In this document: positions 49,778 through 59,254 of the stretch, in pieces
How positions within the stretch are numbered: the stretch's first letter is position 1
Layout of the letters: each line of letters opens with the position of its first letter
Source: Acuticoccus yangtzensis
Lineage (GTDB): Bacteria > Pseudomonadota > Alphaproteobacteria > Rhizobiales > Amorphaceae
Reading direction: 5' to 3'
Assembly (NCBI RefSeq): GCF_001927245.1
Contig: NZ_MJUX01000006.1
Coordinates: 248,001 to 312,000 of the forward strand
Length of the DNA: 64,000 nucleotides
Notes under the pieces: generated by a model
What the model was told of the DNA's origin: nothing
The model's input: the letters and a program-made list of their open reading frames with translations, nothing else
Databases searched by the model: none
Translations under genes and position numbers: made by a program

Positions 49778-52306
49778 ATGCTATCGCGATGGGTGCGCGC
49801 GCACGCCGTCTCCGGCCGAGTTGAGGATGCGCCCTCGCCTCCTTCGCGCGCCGCTTGCCCCAATGCATCGCCCCGCTCGGCGGTGCCGCTGACCGGGGCC
49901 GGGTCCGCGCGCCGGCTCGCCATCGCCGTCGCCGCCGCCGTGGTGCTCGCGATCACCGCGGCGCCGCTTCCCGCCGCCGCGCAGTCGCCCGGCGCCGCCC
50001 CCCTTCCCTCCGCGCAGCAGCCCGGCACTACCCTTCCCGCCGAGCAGCAGCCCGGCGGCGCGGCGGCCTCGCAACCGGCGGCCGCGCCCAGTCCCACTCT
50101 GGATTCGCTGATCGAGGCCGCACGCGCCTCCGGGGCCACCATCCTCATCGACGGGCGGCCCGCAGACGCCGCCGGCCCGGCGCGCGCCTCCATGCCCGCC
50201 CCCAGCGAGGCGATGGAGAGCGCCGCCTCCGCCCGCCTCGCCATCACCGGCACCCTCGCCCTCCTTCCGTCCCTCCCCGGCCGGGTCGCCCAGGCCGTCG
50301 CGACCGCCGTTCCCGGCAGCGACGGCGGATGGTTGTGGCTGGCGCTCGGCCTCACGGTTTTGGCGGTCGCAGGCGGCTCGCTTGGCGCGTGGCTCACCGG
50401 CCGGTGGGCGCGCCGCACGCTGGACCGGCTGGAGGCGACGCCCGGCCTCCCCGCCCCCAAGACGAGCTACGTCCTTCTGCGCACCGTCCTGGAGCTCGCC
50501 CGCGACCTCGCCTTCCTGCTCTCGGGAGCGGGGCTCGTCATCGCCCTTGTGCCGACGCCTGGGCCGGTTCGCGCGACCGCCCTCGTGGTCGTTCTCATGA
50601 TCGCCGCCTACCGCGCGGTGCTCGACATCCTCACCGCCTTGATCCTGCCCCACCGTCCGCAGGAGCGGCTCCTCGCGCTCGACGATGCGCAAGCCAGGGC
50701 GATGGCGCGGCGGTTGAAAATCATCGGCGTCGTCGGATTTGCGCTGATGGGCCTTGCCCTGTGGGCGCGGATGGTGCGGGTCGACGCGGAAACGCTCAGC
50801 GCCTTGCGCATCCTCGCGACCACCACCGCCGTGGCGATGCTCGCGGCCTTCATCATCGCCTACCGCAGGACGATCGGCGGGTGGGTGCGCGGGTCATCGC
50901 CCCGGCCCAACACGCTGCGCAAGGCGGCGGGATCGCTGTGGCTCCTCGTGGTGCTGGCCTACCTCGTGGTGGCGGGGATCATCCACATCAGCCAGGTGGC
51001 GGCGAGCCAGGAGGTGCGAGCGGGGCCGCTCCTGGCGCCGATCCTGGCGGCGGCGGTCGGGCTTTCCCTCTACGCGGTCGCGGTCATCGTCCTGGCGCGC
51101 CGTTTCGCGGCGACGGAGGCGGCCCTGCGCGCCGCCGCGGCTCCACCGTCCGGGGCGGTCACCTCGCCTGACGCGGCGGACGAGAGCGCCGTGGAAGAAA
51201 GCACGGACGCCGCCGCCAAGCAGACCGCTGGCGCCGAGCAGGCCGCTGCCGCCGAGCAGACCGCGCTGGAGGCCGAGCCGCTCCTCGTCTGGCAGGCGCG
51301 CTGGCACAGCTTGTTTCGCCGTCTCGCCGGACTTGCCGCCACCGCGGTCGCGGCCGGCGTCCTCATGGTCGCGCTCGATCTCCTCGATGTCGGCTCGACC
51401 CTGCGCGAGACGGCCGGGCTCGTCGTCGTCCTGTTCGTGGCCTGGGGCCTTTACGACGCGACGCGCACCTGGATCGACGGCAAGATCGCCGACGAGACGC
51501 CCTCCGGCGGGCACGGCGAGAGTGAGGACGGCATGGGGCCCGGCGCGTCCCGCCTCGCCACGCTGCTGCCGTTGATGCGCAACATCCTCGTGGTGGCGAT
51601 GTTCACCTTCATGGGCGCGGTGGGCCTCGCGGCGATGGGGGTCAACGTCGGCCCGCTCTTCGCCGGGGCCGGGGTGCTGGGCCTTGCCATCGGCTTCGGC
51701 GCGCAGACCCTCATCCGCGATATCTTCTCCGGCGCCTTCTTCCTCGCCGACGACGCCTTCCGCAAAGGCGAATATATCGACGTAGGCGGGATCATGGGCG
51801 CTGTGGAGAAGATCTCCGTGCGCTCCTTCCAGCTCCGCCACCACAACGGGCCGCTGCACACCATCCCGTTCGGCGAGATCAAGCAGCTCACCAACTATTC
51901 GCGCGACTGGGTGGTGATGAAGCTGCCCTTGCGCGTGCCCTACGGCACCGACGTGGAGCGGCTGCGCAAGCTCATCAAGAAGCTCGGCCAGCAGCTTCTG
52001 GAGGACCCGGAGGTGGGGCCGCTCTTCATGGAGCCGCTGAAGTCCCAGGGCGTCATCGAGATGGAGGACTCGGCGATGATCCTGCGCGTAAAATTCATGA
52101 CCAAGCCGGGCGACCAGTTCGTCGCGCGGCGGCACGTCTACACGAAGATCGGCGAGATGTTCGAGCGCGAGGGCATCGAGTTCGCTCACCGCTATGTGAC
52201 GGTGCGGATCGACCCGGCGAACGCGCCGCCGGAGCAGCAGCAGGCCGCCGCCGCGGCCGCCGAGCAGATCCTGAACGCGGAGGAAGAGGGCCGGCGCCGG
52301 GCCTGA
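49778..52306 (+). CDS. Large MscS-family mechanosensitive channel
   Basis: An 842-residue YbdG/MscK-like large MscS protein. The ATG at 49778 is favoured because GGAGG lies nine bases upstream; the one at 49769 has no space for it. A signal-like hydrophobic segment (LAIAVAAAVVLAITAAPLPA) near residues 45-65 is followed by a low-complexity periplasmic stretch rich in Gln, Ala and Pro, then about nine membrane helices. The channel pore helix and beta domain are clear near the C-terminus: VGPLFAGAGVLGLAIGFGAQ, LIRDIFSGAFFLADDAFRKG and YIDVGGIMGAVEKISVRSFQ. It would open under membrane tension. The insert near residues 440-500 (EESTDAAAKQTAGAEQAAAA) is a charged low-complexity loop. Confidence 0.9.
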   Translation: MLSRWVRAHAVSGRVEDAPSPPSRAACPNASPRSAVPLTGAGSARRLAIAVAAAVVLAITAAPLPAAAQSPGAAPLPSAQQPGTTLPAEQQPGGAAASQPAAAPSPTLDSLIEAARASGATILIDGRPADAAGPARASMPAPSEAMESAASARLAITGTLALLPSLPGRVAQAVATAVPGSDGGWLWLALGLTVLAVAGGSLGAWLTGRWARRTLDRLEATPGLPAPKTSYVLLRTVLELARDLAFLLSGAGLVIALVPTPGPVRATALVVVLMIAAYRAVLDILTALILPHRPQERLLALDDAQARAMARRLKIIGVVGFALMGLALWARMVRVDAETLSALRILATTTAVAMLAAFIIAYRRTIGGWVRGSSPRPNTLRKAAGSLWLLVVLAYLVVAGIIHISQVAASQEVRAGPLLAPILAAAVGLSLYAVAVIVLARRFAATEAALRAAAAPPSGAVTSPDAADESAVEESTDAAAKQTAGAEQAAAAEQTALEAEPLLVWQARWHSLFRRLAGLAATAVAAGVLMVALDLLDVGSTLRETAGLVVVLFVAWGLYDATRTWIDGKIADETPSGGHGESEDGMGPGASRLATLLPLMRNILVVAMFTFMGAVGLAAMGVNVGPLFAGAGVLGLAIGFGAQTLIRDIFSGAFFLADDAFRKGEYIDVGGIMGAVEKISVRSFQLRHHNGPLHTIPFGEIKQLTNYSRDWVVMKLPLRVPYGTDVERLRKLIKKLGQQLLEDPEVGPLFMEPLKSQGVIEMEDSAMILRVKFMTKPGDQFVARRHVYTKIGEMFEREGIEFAHRYVTVRIDPANAPPEQQQAAAAAAEQILNAEEEGRRRA

Positions 52307-52334
52307 GCCGCCGCGCCGGCCGGCGATGCCGCCT

Positions 52335-52754
52335 TTATTGGGCGGCGCCGTCCTCGTCGTCCGGCAGCATGACGCTGGTCATGATCTCGGCGCAGCCGTC
52401 GCTGAGCTCGGCCTCTTTCTCCTTCAGGCAGGAGAGGACGCGCCCCTCGCCCGCTTCCACGTCGCCGCACAGGCTGGCGGCGTCCTCCATGCACATCTGG
52501 CGCGCATAGCTCAGCGAGGCGAACATGGTGTCCAGAATGTCGGCGGTGTCGGCGATCGCCGCGTCACAGGCGTCGCTGACCGAGGACTCGAAGGCGTAGA
52601 GGCAGGCCATCACGCGGCCGTTGCCGGGCTCGACCTCGCCGCACAGGGAGGCGATGTCGGCCGAGCAGGCGTCCAGCACGTCGGCCGCCCGCGAGGGGGC
52701 GGCGCCGAAGGTCAGGGCGGCGAGGATCACCGCGGAGAGTGCGTAGGATTTCAT
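52335..52754 (-). CDS. Secreted cysteine-rich repeat protein
   Basis: A 139-residue exported protein with signal peptide MKSYALSAVILAALTFGAAP. Two copies of a motif with the same spacing, C-x7-C-x12-C-x11-C (CSADIASLC... and CMEDAASLC...), match the GLG1-type cysteine-rich repeat known from Golgi and bacterial periplasmic proteins, in which the cysteines form disulphides. The C-terminal tail is acidic. It is followed upstream by another small secreted protein on the same strand, 9 bp away, so they may be co-transcribed. Function unknown. Confidence 0.8.
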   Translation of the reverse strand: MKSYALSAVILAALTFGAAPSRAADVLDACSADIASLCGEVEPGNGRVMACLYAFESSVSDACDAAIADTADILDTMFASLSYARQMCMEDAASLCGDVEAGEGRVLSCLKEKEAELSDGCAEIMTSVMLPDDEDGAAQ

Positions 52755-52763
52755 GGCCGGACC

Positions 52764-53081
52764 TCAGGGCGTGACGATGACGTAGACGGTCTGGCCGCCC
52801 TGGACCACGGAGTTGTAGTAGACGCCGCCGCAGTACCAGTAAGGCGGCCGGCGGACGCAACCGGCCGGGAGGCTGTTGCGGTATTCGACGCGGCGGGTCG
52901 TGCGGCGCGCGGTGCGGCGGGACACGCGGCGGTCCACGGCGCGGGGGGTCTGCGCCTCCGCGGCGGTGAACAGGCCGCCCGAACCGCCGGGCACGGCGGC
53001 GCGGAACGGCGCGGCGAGGTCGGCGCAAAGGCCGGCGGCGAACATCGCCCCGGCCAGCGCAAAAGTAAGCGTCTTTCGCAA
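52764..53081 (-). CDS. Small secreted basic protein
   Basis: A 105-residue protein with signal peptide MRKTLTFALAGAMFAAGLCA. The mature part starts with an alanine/glycine linker, then an arginine-rich stretch (RAVDRRVSRRTARRTTRRVE) and a conserved-looking end (CVRRPPYWYCGGVYYNSVV then QTVYVIVTP). This layout is frequent in small Rhizobiales secreted proteins of unknown function. Two cysteines could make one disulphide. Start ATG has GGAGGATGAG upstream. Confidence 0.72.
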   Translation of the reverse strand: MRKTLTFALAGAMFAAGLCADLAAPFRAAVPGGSGGLFTAAEAQTPRAVDRRVSRRTARRTTRRVEYRNSLPAGCVRRPPYWYCGGVYYNSVVQGGQTVYVIVTP

Positions 53082-53727
53082 CTCATCCTCCAGTCCAGTG
53101 CCGTCGGGGTCGATGCGCGTCCGCCGACGGCGGGTGTCCGGACGAGCCGCAGGCGGGACCGGCGGCCCGGCCCAGCATGTCGCGCAGACATTAGTGATGG
53201 ATGCACCGCCGCGTCACTTAAAAGGAAAGCCAATGGCGCGACTGTGAACGACTGTCCGCAGCCCGATGCCCCGGCCGGGCGCCTCCCCGCCGCGGCCGCC
53301 GCGCGCCGGAGCCACGGGGGCCGGGAACCGCGGCTGAGGCCCCACCGCGCGGCGTGCCTGCGCCTGCAGATCCCCGATGCCACGGCCGCGCCGGTACGGC
53401 AGGCGCCTCGCTTCCGCTGCGTCGGCGCTGCGTACGGCGCAAAGCGCGCTGCCTGGGCGCCGCTTATACACCGCTTGAGCGTGGCCGGGGGCGCTACCCG
53501 GGCGACGCTCGGCGGAGCCTCGGCCCGCCCCTGACGCCTTTACCCTTGTCCGACCCTGGTCCTGGTCCTGGTCCTGGTCCTGGTCCTGGTCCTGGTCCTG
53601 GTCCTGGTCCTGAAGGAGCTCCGGTGCGGGCGCGGCCCCGTCCAGGTTTCGGCGGGCGCGGCCCTGTCCAGCTTTCCGCGGGCGATGCTCGTTCGAGGCC
53701 CGCCCGCGGGGCTTCAGCGACGGTGGA
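53082..53727. repeat. Non-coding region with a CCTGGT hexanucleotide array (53555-53612)
   Basis: A 646-bp stretch between the small secreted protein and the large glycosyltransferase-like gene. At 53555-53612 CCTGGT repeats nine times plus a partial copy. Both strands stay open across it (Gly-Pro on plus, Asp-Gln on minus), because six is a multiple of three, but the flanking sequence of neither frame looks like protein. The repeat is seen directly; it is prone to slipped-strand change. No gene supported. Confidence 0.7.
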
Positions 53728-56700
53728 TCAGGCGCGGGCGATGCCGGCGGCGGTGAGGGTGAAGGCGCCGACATGAGAATTGGCGACGCGAAGTTCGACC
53801 AGCAGAGGCCCGGCCGCAGCCTCGAACGACACCGTCACCTCACCGGCCTCCGAGACCCGCTCCACGACCTTTCCGGCCACCGCCACATGCACCTGCGGGT
53901 CGACATGGCCGAAGCCGAGCGTCAGACGGTAGCGCCCGGCCTCCGGGATCGTGACCGCGGTGCCGAGCTGCTCCCCATAAGGGCACCCGTTGCGGCGGAA
54001 GACGATCGCGCCCGCCTCCCCGGCCTCCACCTCGGCCTCGTCGGAGGCGACCCAGCGGGCGGCCACGTCGGTGCCGAGGCCACGGACGAGGAGGTCCACG
54101 CCATTCCCGCGGGACGCTCCGGCTGCGGCCGAGGCTGACGCGGGCGACGTCCCGCTCCCCTCGGCGGTCAGCGGGTCGGTGGCCCGCGCGTCGGCAGTCA
54201 GCGCGTCGGCGGGCGAGGCGGCAGCAGAGGACGCGCCCGCAGCGGGAGGGGCGGCGGGCATGATCCCGTCCGGCGGCAGGCGGCTCGGCACGGCGCGGCG
54301 CTCCACCACGAGGTTGCGCAGGCCGATGCGCCGCTGCGGCGTCCCGATATAGTGGACCGAGCCGGACGCCCCCTCGCGCAGGACCACCTGCGCCTCGACA
54401 CGGCCGACCACCTCGAGATCCTCCAGCGACAGCCACAGGCGCATCGCACCGCCCTCGCCGGCCGCCTCGGCGCCCGCTTGCGGCGCGGTGCGTACGACGC
54501 GCGAATCACGGGTCAGCGAGACGACGGCACCGTCCTCGAGGCCGATCACCGCGGCGGCCAGCGGCGGGCTTCCCGGCACGGCGAGCGCGAGGGTGACGAA
54601 GCGCGTCGTCAGCGGCAGAACCTCGACGCTGACGGTCATCGGCGCCTCGGCCTCCACCTCCACACCGGCGCTGTGGACGCGCTTGTCGACGGCGTCCGCC
54701 TCGGCAAAGGTCTGGAAGCCGGTGTCGGACGGGCCGGCGGCAATGAGGCTGGCCAGGCGCCAGCCCGCGGTGCCGGGGTCGCGGACGGCCGCCAGCGCGG
54801 CCGCCTCGCTGAAGGGAAGCGGCGCGGCGATGCCCGGCGATCCGGCCGCGGCGACCTCTGCGGCGTCCTCTACGGCAGCGTCAGCGGCGGGCGCGATGAC
54901 CGGGAGCGCGCCGGCGAGGCTGACCGGGGCGGTGAGAGCGGACCGCAGCGCTGCGCCGAGTGCGGCGGGGGCAGGCGCGATCCGCCGCGGCAAGGCGATG
55001 ATGTCGGCGGGCGTCTCCGGCCGCGGCGGCCACACGGGGCCGAGCGTCACACGGGTGAGGGCGGCGCCGCGTGCGGGGCCGCCAAGCGGGCGACCGGTGC
55101 GCTCCACCAGGAGGGTGCGGTAGCCTAGCCGCTCGAACTCTTCGCTGAGATGCGCGGCGACGCGGCCGGGCCACGCAAAGGCGGGCGCCGACAAGGACAG
55201 CGCGACGATGGCCCCCGGTGCCCGCTCCAGCGCACGCCACAAGGCGGGCGCCATCCCCTCTTCGAACGTCTCCAGAAGGATGGCACCGGTGTCCTTCCCG
55301 GCGCGATCCAACGCCGCGACGGTCTCGCGGGCGAGACGGGTGACGTGGCCGGCGGGGCCCAGAGGGCGCGCGTCGACGATCCGCCAGCCGTCGTTCGCCT
55401 CGGCACCATGAAGGGCGGCACCATGAAGGGCGGCGAAGACGAAGGCGTCCCCGACGATCAGTGTGCCGGAGCCGCCCGCATCGTCCGGCCCCTGCGAGCC
55501 GCCGCCGGACGGGGGCGGCTCGCCGGCATCGTCACCGGCCGCATCGTCCGCGGCGGCGCTGGGGCGGGGCGCAATCGGGCGTGCCGCGCCGGACGGGAAG
55601 GCGTGGCGCGGGCCGCTCCACAGGATCGGCCCATCGGCGCCCAGCGCCGTGGCGAAAGCGGCAAGGTCGAGGAGACGCCCGTCGAACGGGGCGGCGCCGG
55701 GCTGCGGCATGTCGGCGAGGAGCGGCAGGGCGGCCGGCTGCAGCGCCGCCGCCTGCGCCGCCTCGCTGGCGCGCCACGTCGCCTCGGGAGGGAGGCCGGG
55801 CAGCGCGAGAAGCCGGTCCGCCACGGCGCCCCAGCCGTGCGTTCCGAGGGCCCGCGCGGCCGAGGCGGTGAGGTCGACCATCCCGGCGCGGCGGGCGCGC
55901 ACCCACTCGGCCGCCGCCTCGGCAAGGGCGACGGGATCCTGGTCCGCGACGACGCTGCCGGAGCGATGCGCGGCGACGAAGGCGGCCGCGGCGGTCCCGC
56001 GGAAGGCGACCAGCGGAACCCCTGCGAGAAGCGCGTCGACGGCGATGCGCTGCGGCACGTCGCCGAACTCGGCCGCCGGGTGGGTGAGGATCACGGCATC
56101 CACCCCATTAAGCGCGGCGGCACGGTCCTGCGGCGAAAGATCGGGCGGGATGATCTCGTAAGAGCCGAGCCTGGCCTTCAGCGCGGCGGCATCGGCGGCT
56201 CTCATGCCCGCCGCCGGGTCGGCCGTGAAGACCAGCGTCGGCGTTTCTCCCGCGAAGAGGACGGCGAGCGATTCGGCGATCGCCGGGGCATGGCCGGCCC
56301 CTTCGGCGGCGCCGCGGGCCGGCAGAAGGAGGCGCGGCGCCGCGTCGGCCGGGCGTGCCGCGCGAGAGGCCGCCGCCGCGGAACCTATATCGGCATCCCC
56401 GAAGAGCGGCGATGCGAGGGGAGCGACGGGCAAGCTGACATCGAACCGGGCGGCCAGCGCCTCCGCCTGCCGCGCGGTGGGCACGGTGGCGTGTACGCCG
56501 GGTGCGGCGAGCGCGGCGACGGCGTCGGCATGGTCCGCCCCGAAGCCCGGCTGCCATACCGCGGCGGCCCGCAGCGCGGCGAGATTGACCGCGACGCGCA
56601 TGAACGGACGGTCGCGGGCGATCGCGGCGAGAATGGCGAGGTGGTCGAGGCTCCCGTCCTGCATCACCGCCAGCAACGGGCCCGGCGCGGCCGCGGCGGC

Positions 56701-58128
56701 GCGGTCGACGGCGCGCGTGATCTCGCCCATGGCGCGGCGCACGAGGACCGGCCGCGCCTCCGGGTCGCGTGCGGCGGCGGTGACGAGGCTGCGTGTCGCC
56801 GCACTCAGCACGGCGTCGACGGCGAAGGGCGCGCCGGCGTCCGTCATGTGCTGGCTGGCGGCGACGCTGAGACGCGCCCCGCGGGCGGCCAGCGCCTCGC
56901 CGAGGCGGCAGGCGGCGGCGTAGGGCTCGCCGGCCGCGTCCGTCACGTCCGGGGCGATCAGGAGGACGGTGAGCGGTCCGTCCGCCGGGTCCTGCTGGGC
57001 GTCGTGGGTGTGATGGCCACCAGGCCCGCCGCGCGGCGGCAGCGGCAGGGCGGCGCCGCGACGTCGCAGCACCGGCCAGTCCGACGCGGTGAGCGGGGTG
57101 ATGGTGGCCCCCTCCGCCTCGATCGCGGCGGCCGTGGCCTCCAGCGCTGCATCGGCAGCCCCCGGCCCGGCGGCGGCTGCGGCGGGATGGGCCGCCGCCA
57201 GCGCAACGCCGAGCGGCGCGGACAGCGCGGCCCCGTCGAAGCCGGAGACGGTGAGCGCGGTATGACCGGGCCGGGCGGCGGCCAGCATCACACCGAGCGG
57301 CCCGGCCGCGGGATCTGCAGGAACGGCAAGGACGCGGTCCCGATGCTCCGGCCCGAGTGCGGCGCGGTGGAGGGGCACGTCCGCGACGGGCACGGCAAGC
57401 GGGCAATCGTGAGCGGCGAGGGCGCGGACCATCGCCTCGCGCAGCGCAGCGGCCGCGGCGGTGGGGCCGATGTGGAGCGCGCTCTGCGCCGCAACGAGAA
57501 GCCGTGGCTTCATGCGCGCCAGAAAATCCGGTGATGCGGCCAGGGTGGCACAGGCGATCACGTCACCGTCCGCAAGGTCGAATTGGGCCAACTGCGCCGT
57601 GGACGCGCCGCCGCCGACGATGTGGGCGGTGGCCCCTGTCGCCCGTTGCGCGAGGGTGGCGAGGGCGGTGCCGCCGTCGTCGGAGCCTCCCGCCAGACGG
57701 GCGGCAAGCGCCGCGAAGGCGGCGACGTCCTGCGGATCGGTGGCGGGATCGGCGGTGACCAGCACCGCGGTGGCCGGAAGGACGGCCGCCAAGGCGTCGC
57801 GCGACGCAAATGGGCCGTTGGCGGCCGTGGGGGCGCGCCAGACGACGACGGTGTCCGCGGCGCCGAGAAGACGCGTCCAGGCGGCTTCGCCGGTGCCCTC
57901 CGCCGGGAAGGCGGTCAGCCGGTCGCCGAGCGCGGCGCGGGCCTCGGCCGATGCCGCGAGGGCGGGAGGCGGCGCCATCGCGGCCAGTTGCAGCGGCCCG
58001 AAGTCGGCCACGAGTGTGACGCGCTCGACCGCGCCGATCACCGGGTGGAGCATGACGGCGAGGCGGGCGATGAGGTCTTCGGCCTCGTCTGCGCGGGTCA
58101 GGGCCGGATAAAGCGCCACAGTGGCCAT
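53728..58128 (-). CDS. Giant protein with GT-B glycosyltransferase-like core
   Basis: A 1466-residue protein from the ATG at 58128 (MATVALYPALTRADEAEDLI, with AGAAAGGCG upstream). No signal peptide or clear membrane segment is visible. About residues 380-770 resemble a GT4 transferase: PLTVLLIAPDVTDAAGEPYA at the N-lobe start and VDAVILTHPAAEFGDVPQRI followed by AVDALLAGVPLVAFRGTAAA in the C-lobe. A low-complexity Gly/Pro/Ser stretch lies near 855-900. The C-terminal third is beta-rich: a domain near 1110-1300 and a last one (about 1340-1466) with YRLTLGFGHVDPQVHVAVAG, like carbohydrate-binding modules. The N-terminal 380 residues are unassigned. It lies upstream of no other minus-strand gene I trust. 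Probable role in building a surface glycan; not known. Confidence 0.75.
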   Translation of the reverse strand: MATVALYPALTRADEAEDLIARLAVMLHPVIGAVERVTLVADFGPLQLAAMAPPPALAASAEARAALGDRLTAFPAEGTGEAAWTRLLGAADTVVVWRAPTAANGPFASRDALAAVLPATAVLVTADPATDPQDVAAFAALAARLAGGSDDGGTALATLAQRATGATAHIVGGGASTAQLAQFDLADGDVIACATLAASPDFLARMKPRLLVAAQSALHIGPTAAAAALREAMVRALAAHDCPLAVPVADVPLHRAALGPEHRDRVLAVPADPAAGPLGVMLAAARPGHTALTVSGFDGAALSAPLGVALAAAHPAAAAAGPGAADAALEATAAAIEAEGATITPLTASDWPVLRRRGAALPLPPRGGPGGHHTHDAQQDPADGPLTVLLIAPDVTDAAGEPYAAACRLGEALAARGARLSVAASQHMTDAGAPFAVDAVLSAATRSLVTAAARDPEARPVLVRRAMGEITRAVDRAAAAAPGPLLAVMQDGSLDHLAILAAIARDRPFMRVAVNLAALRAAAVWQPGFGADHADAVAALAAPGVHATVPTARQAEALAARFDVSLPVAPLASPLFGDADIGSAAAASRAARPADAAPRLLLPARGAAEGAGHAPAIAESLAVLFAGETPTLVFTADPAAGMRAADAAALKARLGSYEIIPPDLSPQDRAAALNGVDAVILTHPAAEFGDVPQRIAVDALLAGVPLVAFRGTAAAAFVAAHRSGSVVADQDPVALAEAAAEWVRARRAGMVDLTASAARALGTHGWGAVADRLLALPGLPPEATWRASEAAQAAALQPAALPLLADMPQPGAAPFDGRLLDLAAFATALGADGPILWSGPRHAFPSGAARPIAPRPSAAADDAAGDDAGEPPPSGGGSQGPDDAGGSGTLIVGDAFVFAALHGAALHGAEANDGWRIVDARPLGPAGHVTRLARETVAALDRAGKDTGAILLETFEEGMAPALWRALERAPGAIVALSLSAPAFAWPGRVAAHLSEEFERLGYRTLLVERTGRPLGGPARGAALTRVTLGPVWPPRPETPADIIALPRRIAPAPAALGAALRSALTAPVSLAGALPVIAPAADAAVEDAAEVAAAGSPGIAAPLPFSEAAALAAVRDPGTAGWRLASLIAAGPSDTGFQTFAEADAVDKRVHSAGVEVEAEAPMTVSVEVLPLTTRFVTLALAVPGSPPLAAAVIGLEDGAVVSLTRDSRVVRTAPQAGAEAAGEGGAMRLWLSLEDLEVVGRVEAQVVLREGASGSVHYIGTPQRRIGLRNLVVERRAVPSRLPPDGIMPAAPPAAGASSAAASPADALTADARATDPLTAEGSGTSPASASAAAGASRGNGVDLLVRGLGTDVAARWVASDEAEVEAGEAGAIVFRRNGCPYGEQLGTAVTIPEAGRYRLTLGFGHVDPQVHVAVAGKVVERVSEAGEVTVSFEAAAGPLLVELRVANSHVGAFTLTAAGIARA

Positions 58129-58473
58129 AATCGCCTTTCTCAAAGCTCCGCGCTGCGGTCGCGGCGGCCCGTGGGCGTGTGGGCCCGGTCGGCCCCCCTC
58201 GGATCCTGCGCGGGCAGGCCCTTTGGCGATAGTCTGGCGGCGGCGCAAAAATCAACCGCTGCGGCTCGGGGGCCGTCACATCGGCCCGCCCCGCGGGGGA
58301 GTGGAGGAGGGCACGGCGAACACATCCAGGCCGCGTTTCGGCTCACGGCCATGCCCAGCCTCGCCCGAGCGCCAGACCCGCCCGCACGAGGGCTCGCCCG
58401 TGGGCAGGCCGGCTCGGGGGCTCGGCTCACTTGGATGCGGGGTTCGCTCGAACCGCAGGCCCGGCCGTGCGCC
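58129..58473. other. Intergenic region, no gene recognised
   Basis: A 345-bp very GC-rich stretch before the giant gene. It should contain that gene's promoter. Open frames read as Arg/Pro/Ala-rich chance translations. No repeat or hairpin stands out. Confidence 0.35.
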
Positions 58474-59184
58474 TCAGACGGCGCGGGGTGGGGTGACGCG
58501 GCTGAGCTCTCCTCCGCCCCGGACGCGGGCGCCACCGGCTGCTGCGGGCGGCAGCGCAGACGGCAACGCGGGTGGCGGCGCAGGCGCGGGAACCGAGACG
58601 ATCCACGGCACGGCGCTGCCGGCCTCTGCGATTTGCCGATCCGCCGCCGCCAGCACGGCCGCCAAAGCCGGCCGCGGCGCCTCGCGGGTGGGCGGACCCG
58701 GCCACAGGATGCCGGCGAAGGATGGAGCGGGGTGCGCTGCTGGGCGTGCGGCGAGCGCGGCCATGGACCCGTTGATGGCGGCGATCAGCGACGCGCCCAG
58801 CCGGTTGTGACTGCTCCAGACGGGCCGCCCCTCCGCCGCGCCGGCGAAGGCGGTCCCGTCCGCCGCGCAGACGGTGAGCACCACCGAAACGTGAGGCCGT
58901 GCGGCCATGTAGGCGAAGAGAAATTGCACATCGAATCGCCCCAGATCCTCCGGTCGATTGAGCATCAGCCCCGCCGGGGCGATCCCCTGCGCGCCCGTCC
59001 ACACCGCCGCCCCGGTCACACGCGCGGCGTCCGGCCTGTCGCACGCGACGAAGCCGCAGGATCCCATCACGGCAATGAGATGGGTCTGCAGCGGCGGCGC
59101 GGACGGAGGAAGCCGATGCGCACCGGTGCGCCCCGCCCGGCCGCGGCGCGCCGGATGGCCGATGAGATCGCCGGACCTGTCCAT
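58474..59184 (-). CDS. Doubtful hypothetical protein
   Basis: A 236-residue open frame on the minus strand. The middle (residues about 40-150, with AVMGSCGFVACDRPDAARVT, RFDVQFLFAYMAARPHVSVV and WSSHNRLGASLIAAINGSMA) has hydrophobic and polar alternation consistent with a folded domain and better composition than other frames here. The ends are Pro/Ala/Arg-rich. I find no family match. It could have a later start, such as the ATG at 59067, which begins that middle part. It lies 345 bp upstream of the giant gene on the same strand. Treat as uncertain. Confidence 0.4.
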   Translation of the reverse strand: MDRSGDLIGHPARRGRAGRTGAHRLPPSAPPLQTHLIAVMGSCGFVACDRPDAARVTGAAVWTGAQGIAPAGLMLNRPEDLGRFDVQFLFAYMAARPHVSVVLTVCAADGTAFAGAAEGRPVWSSHNRLGASLIAAINGSMAALAARPAAHPAPSFAGILWPGPPTREAPRPALAAVLAAADRQIAEAGSAVPWIVSVPAPAPPPALPSALPPAAAGGARVRGGGELSRVTPPRAV

Positions 59185-59198
59185 CGCGAAAGCTCCTC

Positions 59199-59254
59199 AT
59201 GGTCGGGTGGCGTCGGTGCCCGCCGTATGGTCGGGTGGCGTCGGTGCCCGCCGT
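59199..59254. repeat. Perfect 28-bp tandem duplication
   Basis: Two adjacent identical copies of a 28-base unit starting ATGGTCGGGTGG and ending CGCCGT, at 59199-59226 and 59227-59254. It lies in the GC-rich stretch upstream of the UDP-glucuronate epimerase gene. No gene assigned; likely recent slipped duplication. Confidence 0.85.

Noticed and set aside
53214-53774. A minus-strand frame with (Asp-Gln)n repeats
   Set aside because: The Asp-Gln run is only the CCTGGT array read in one frame; flanks are Pro/Arg/Ala-rich and no start signal is seen.
55150-57534. A 794-codon open frame opposite the giant gene
   Set aside because: Antisense to a gene with a good start and GT-like motifs; composition is Gly/Arg-rich and no family is visible. 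GC-rich DNA commonly gives such mirror frames.
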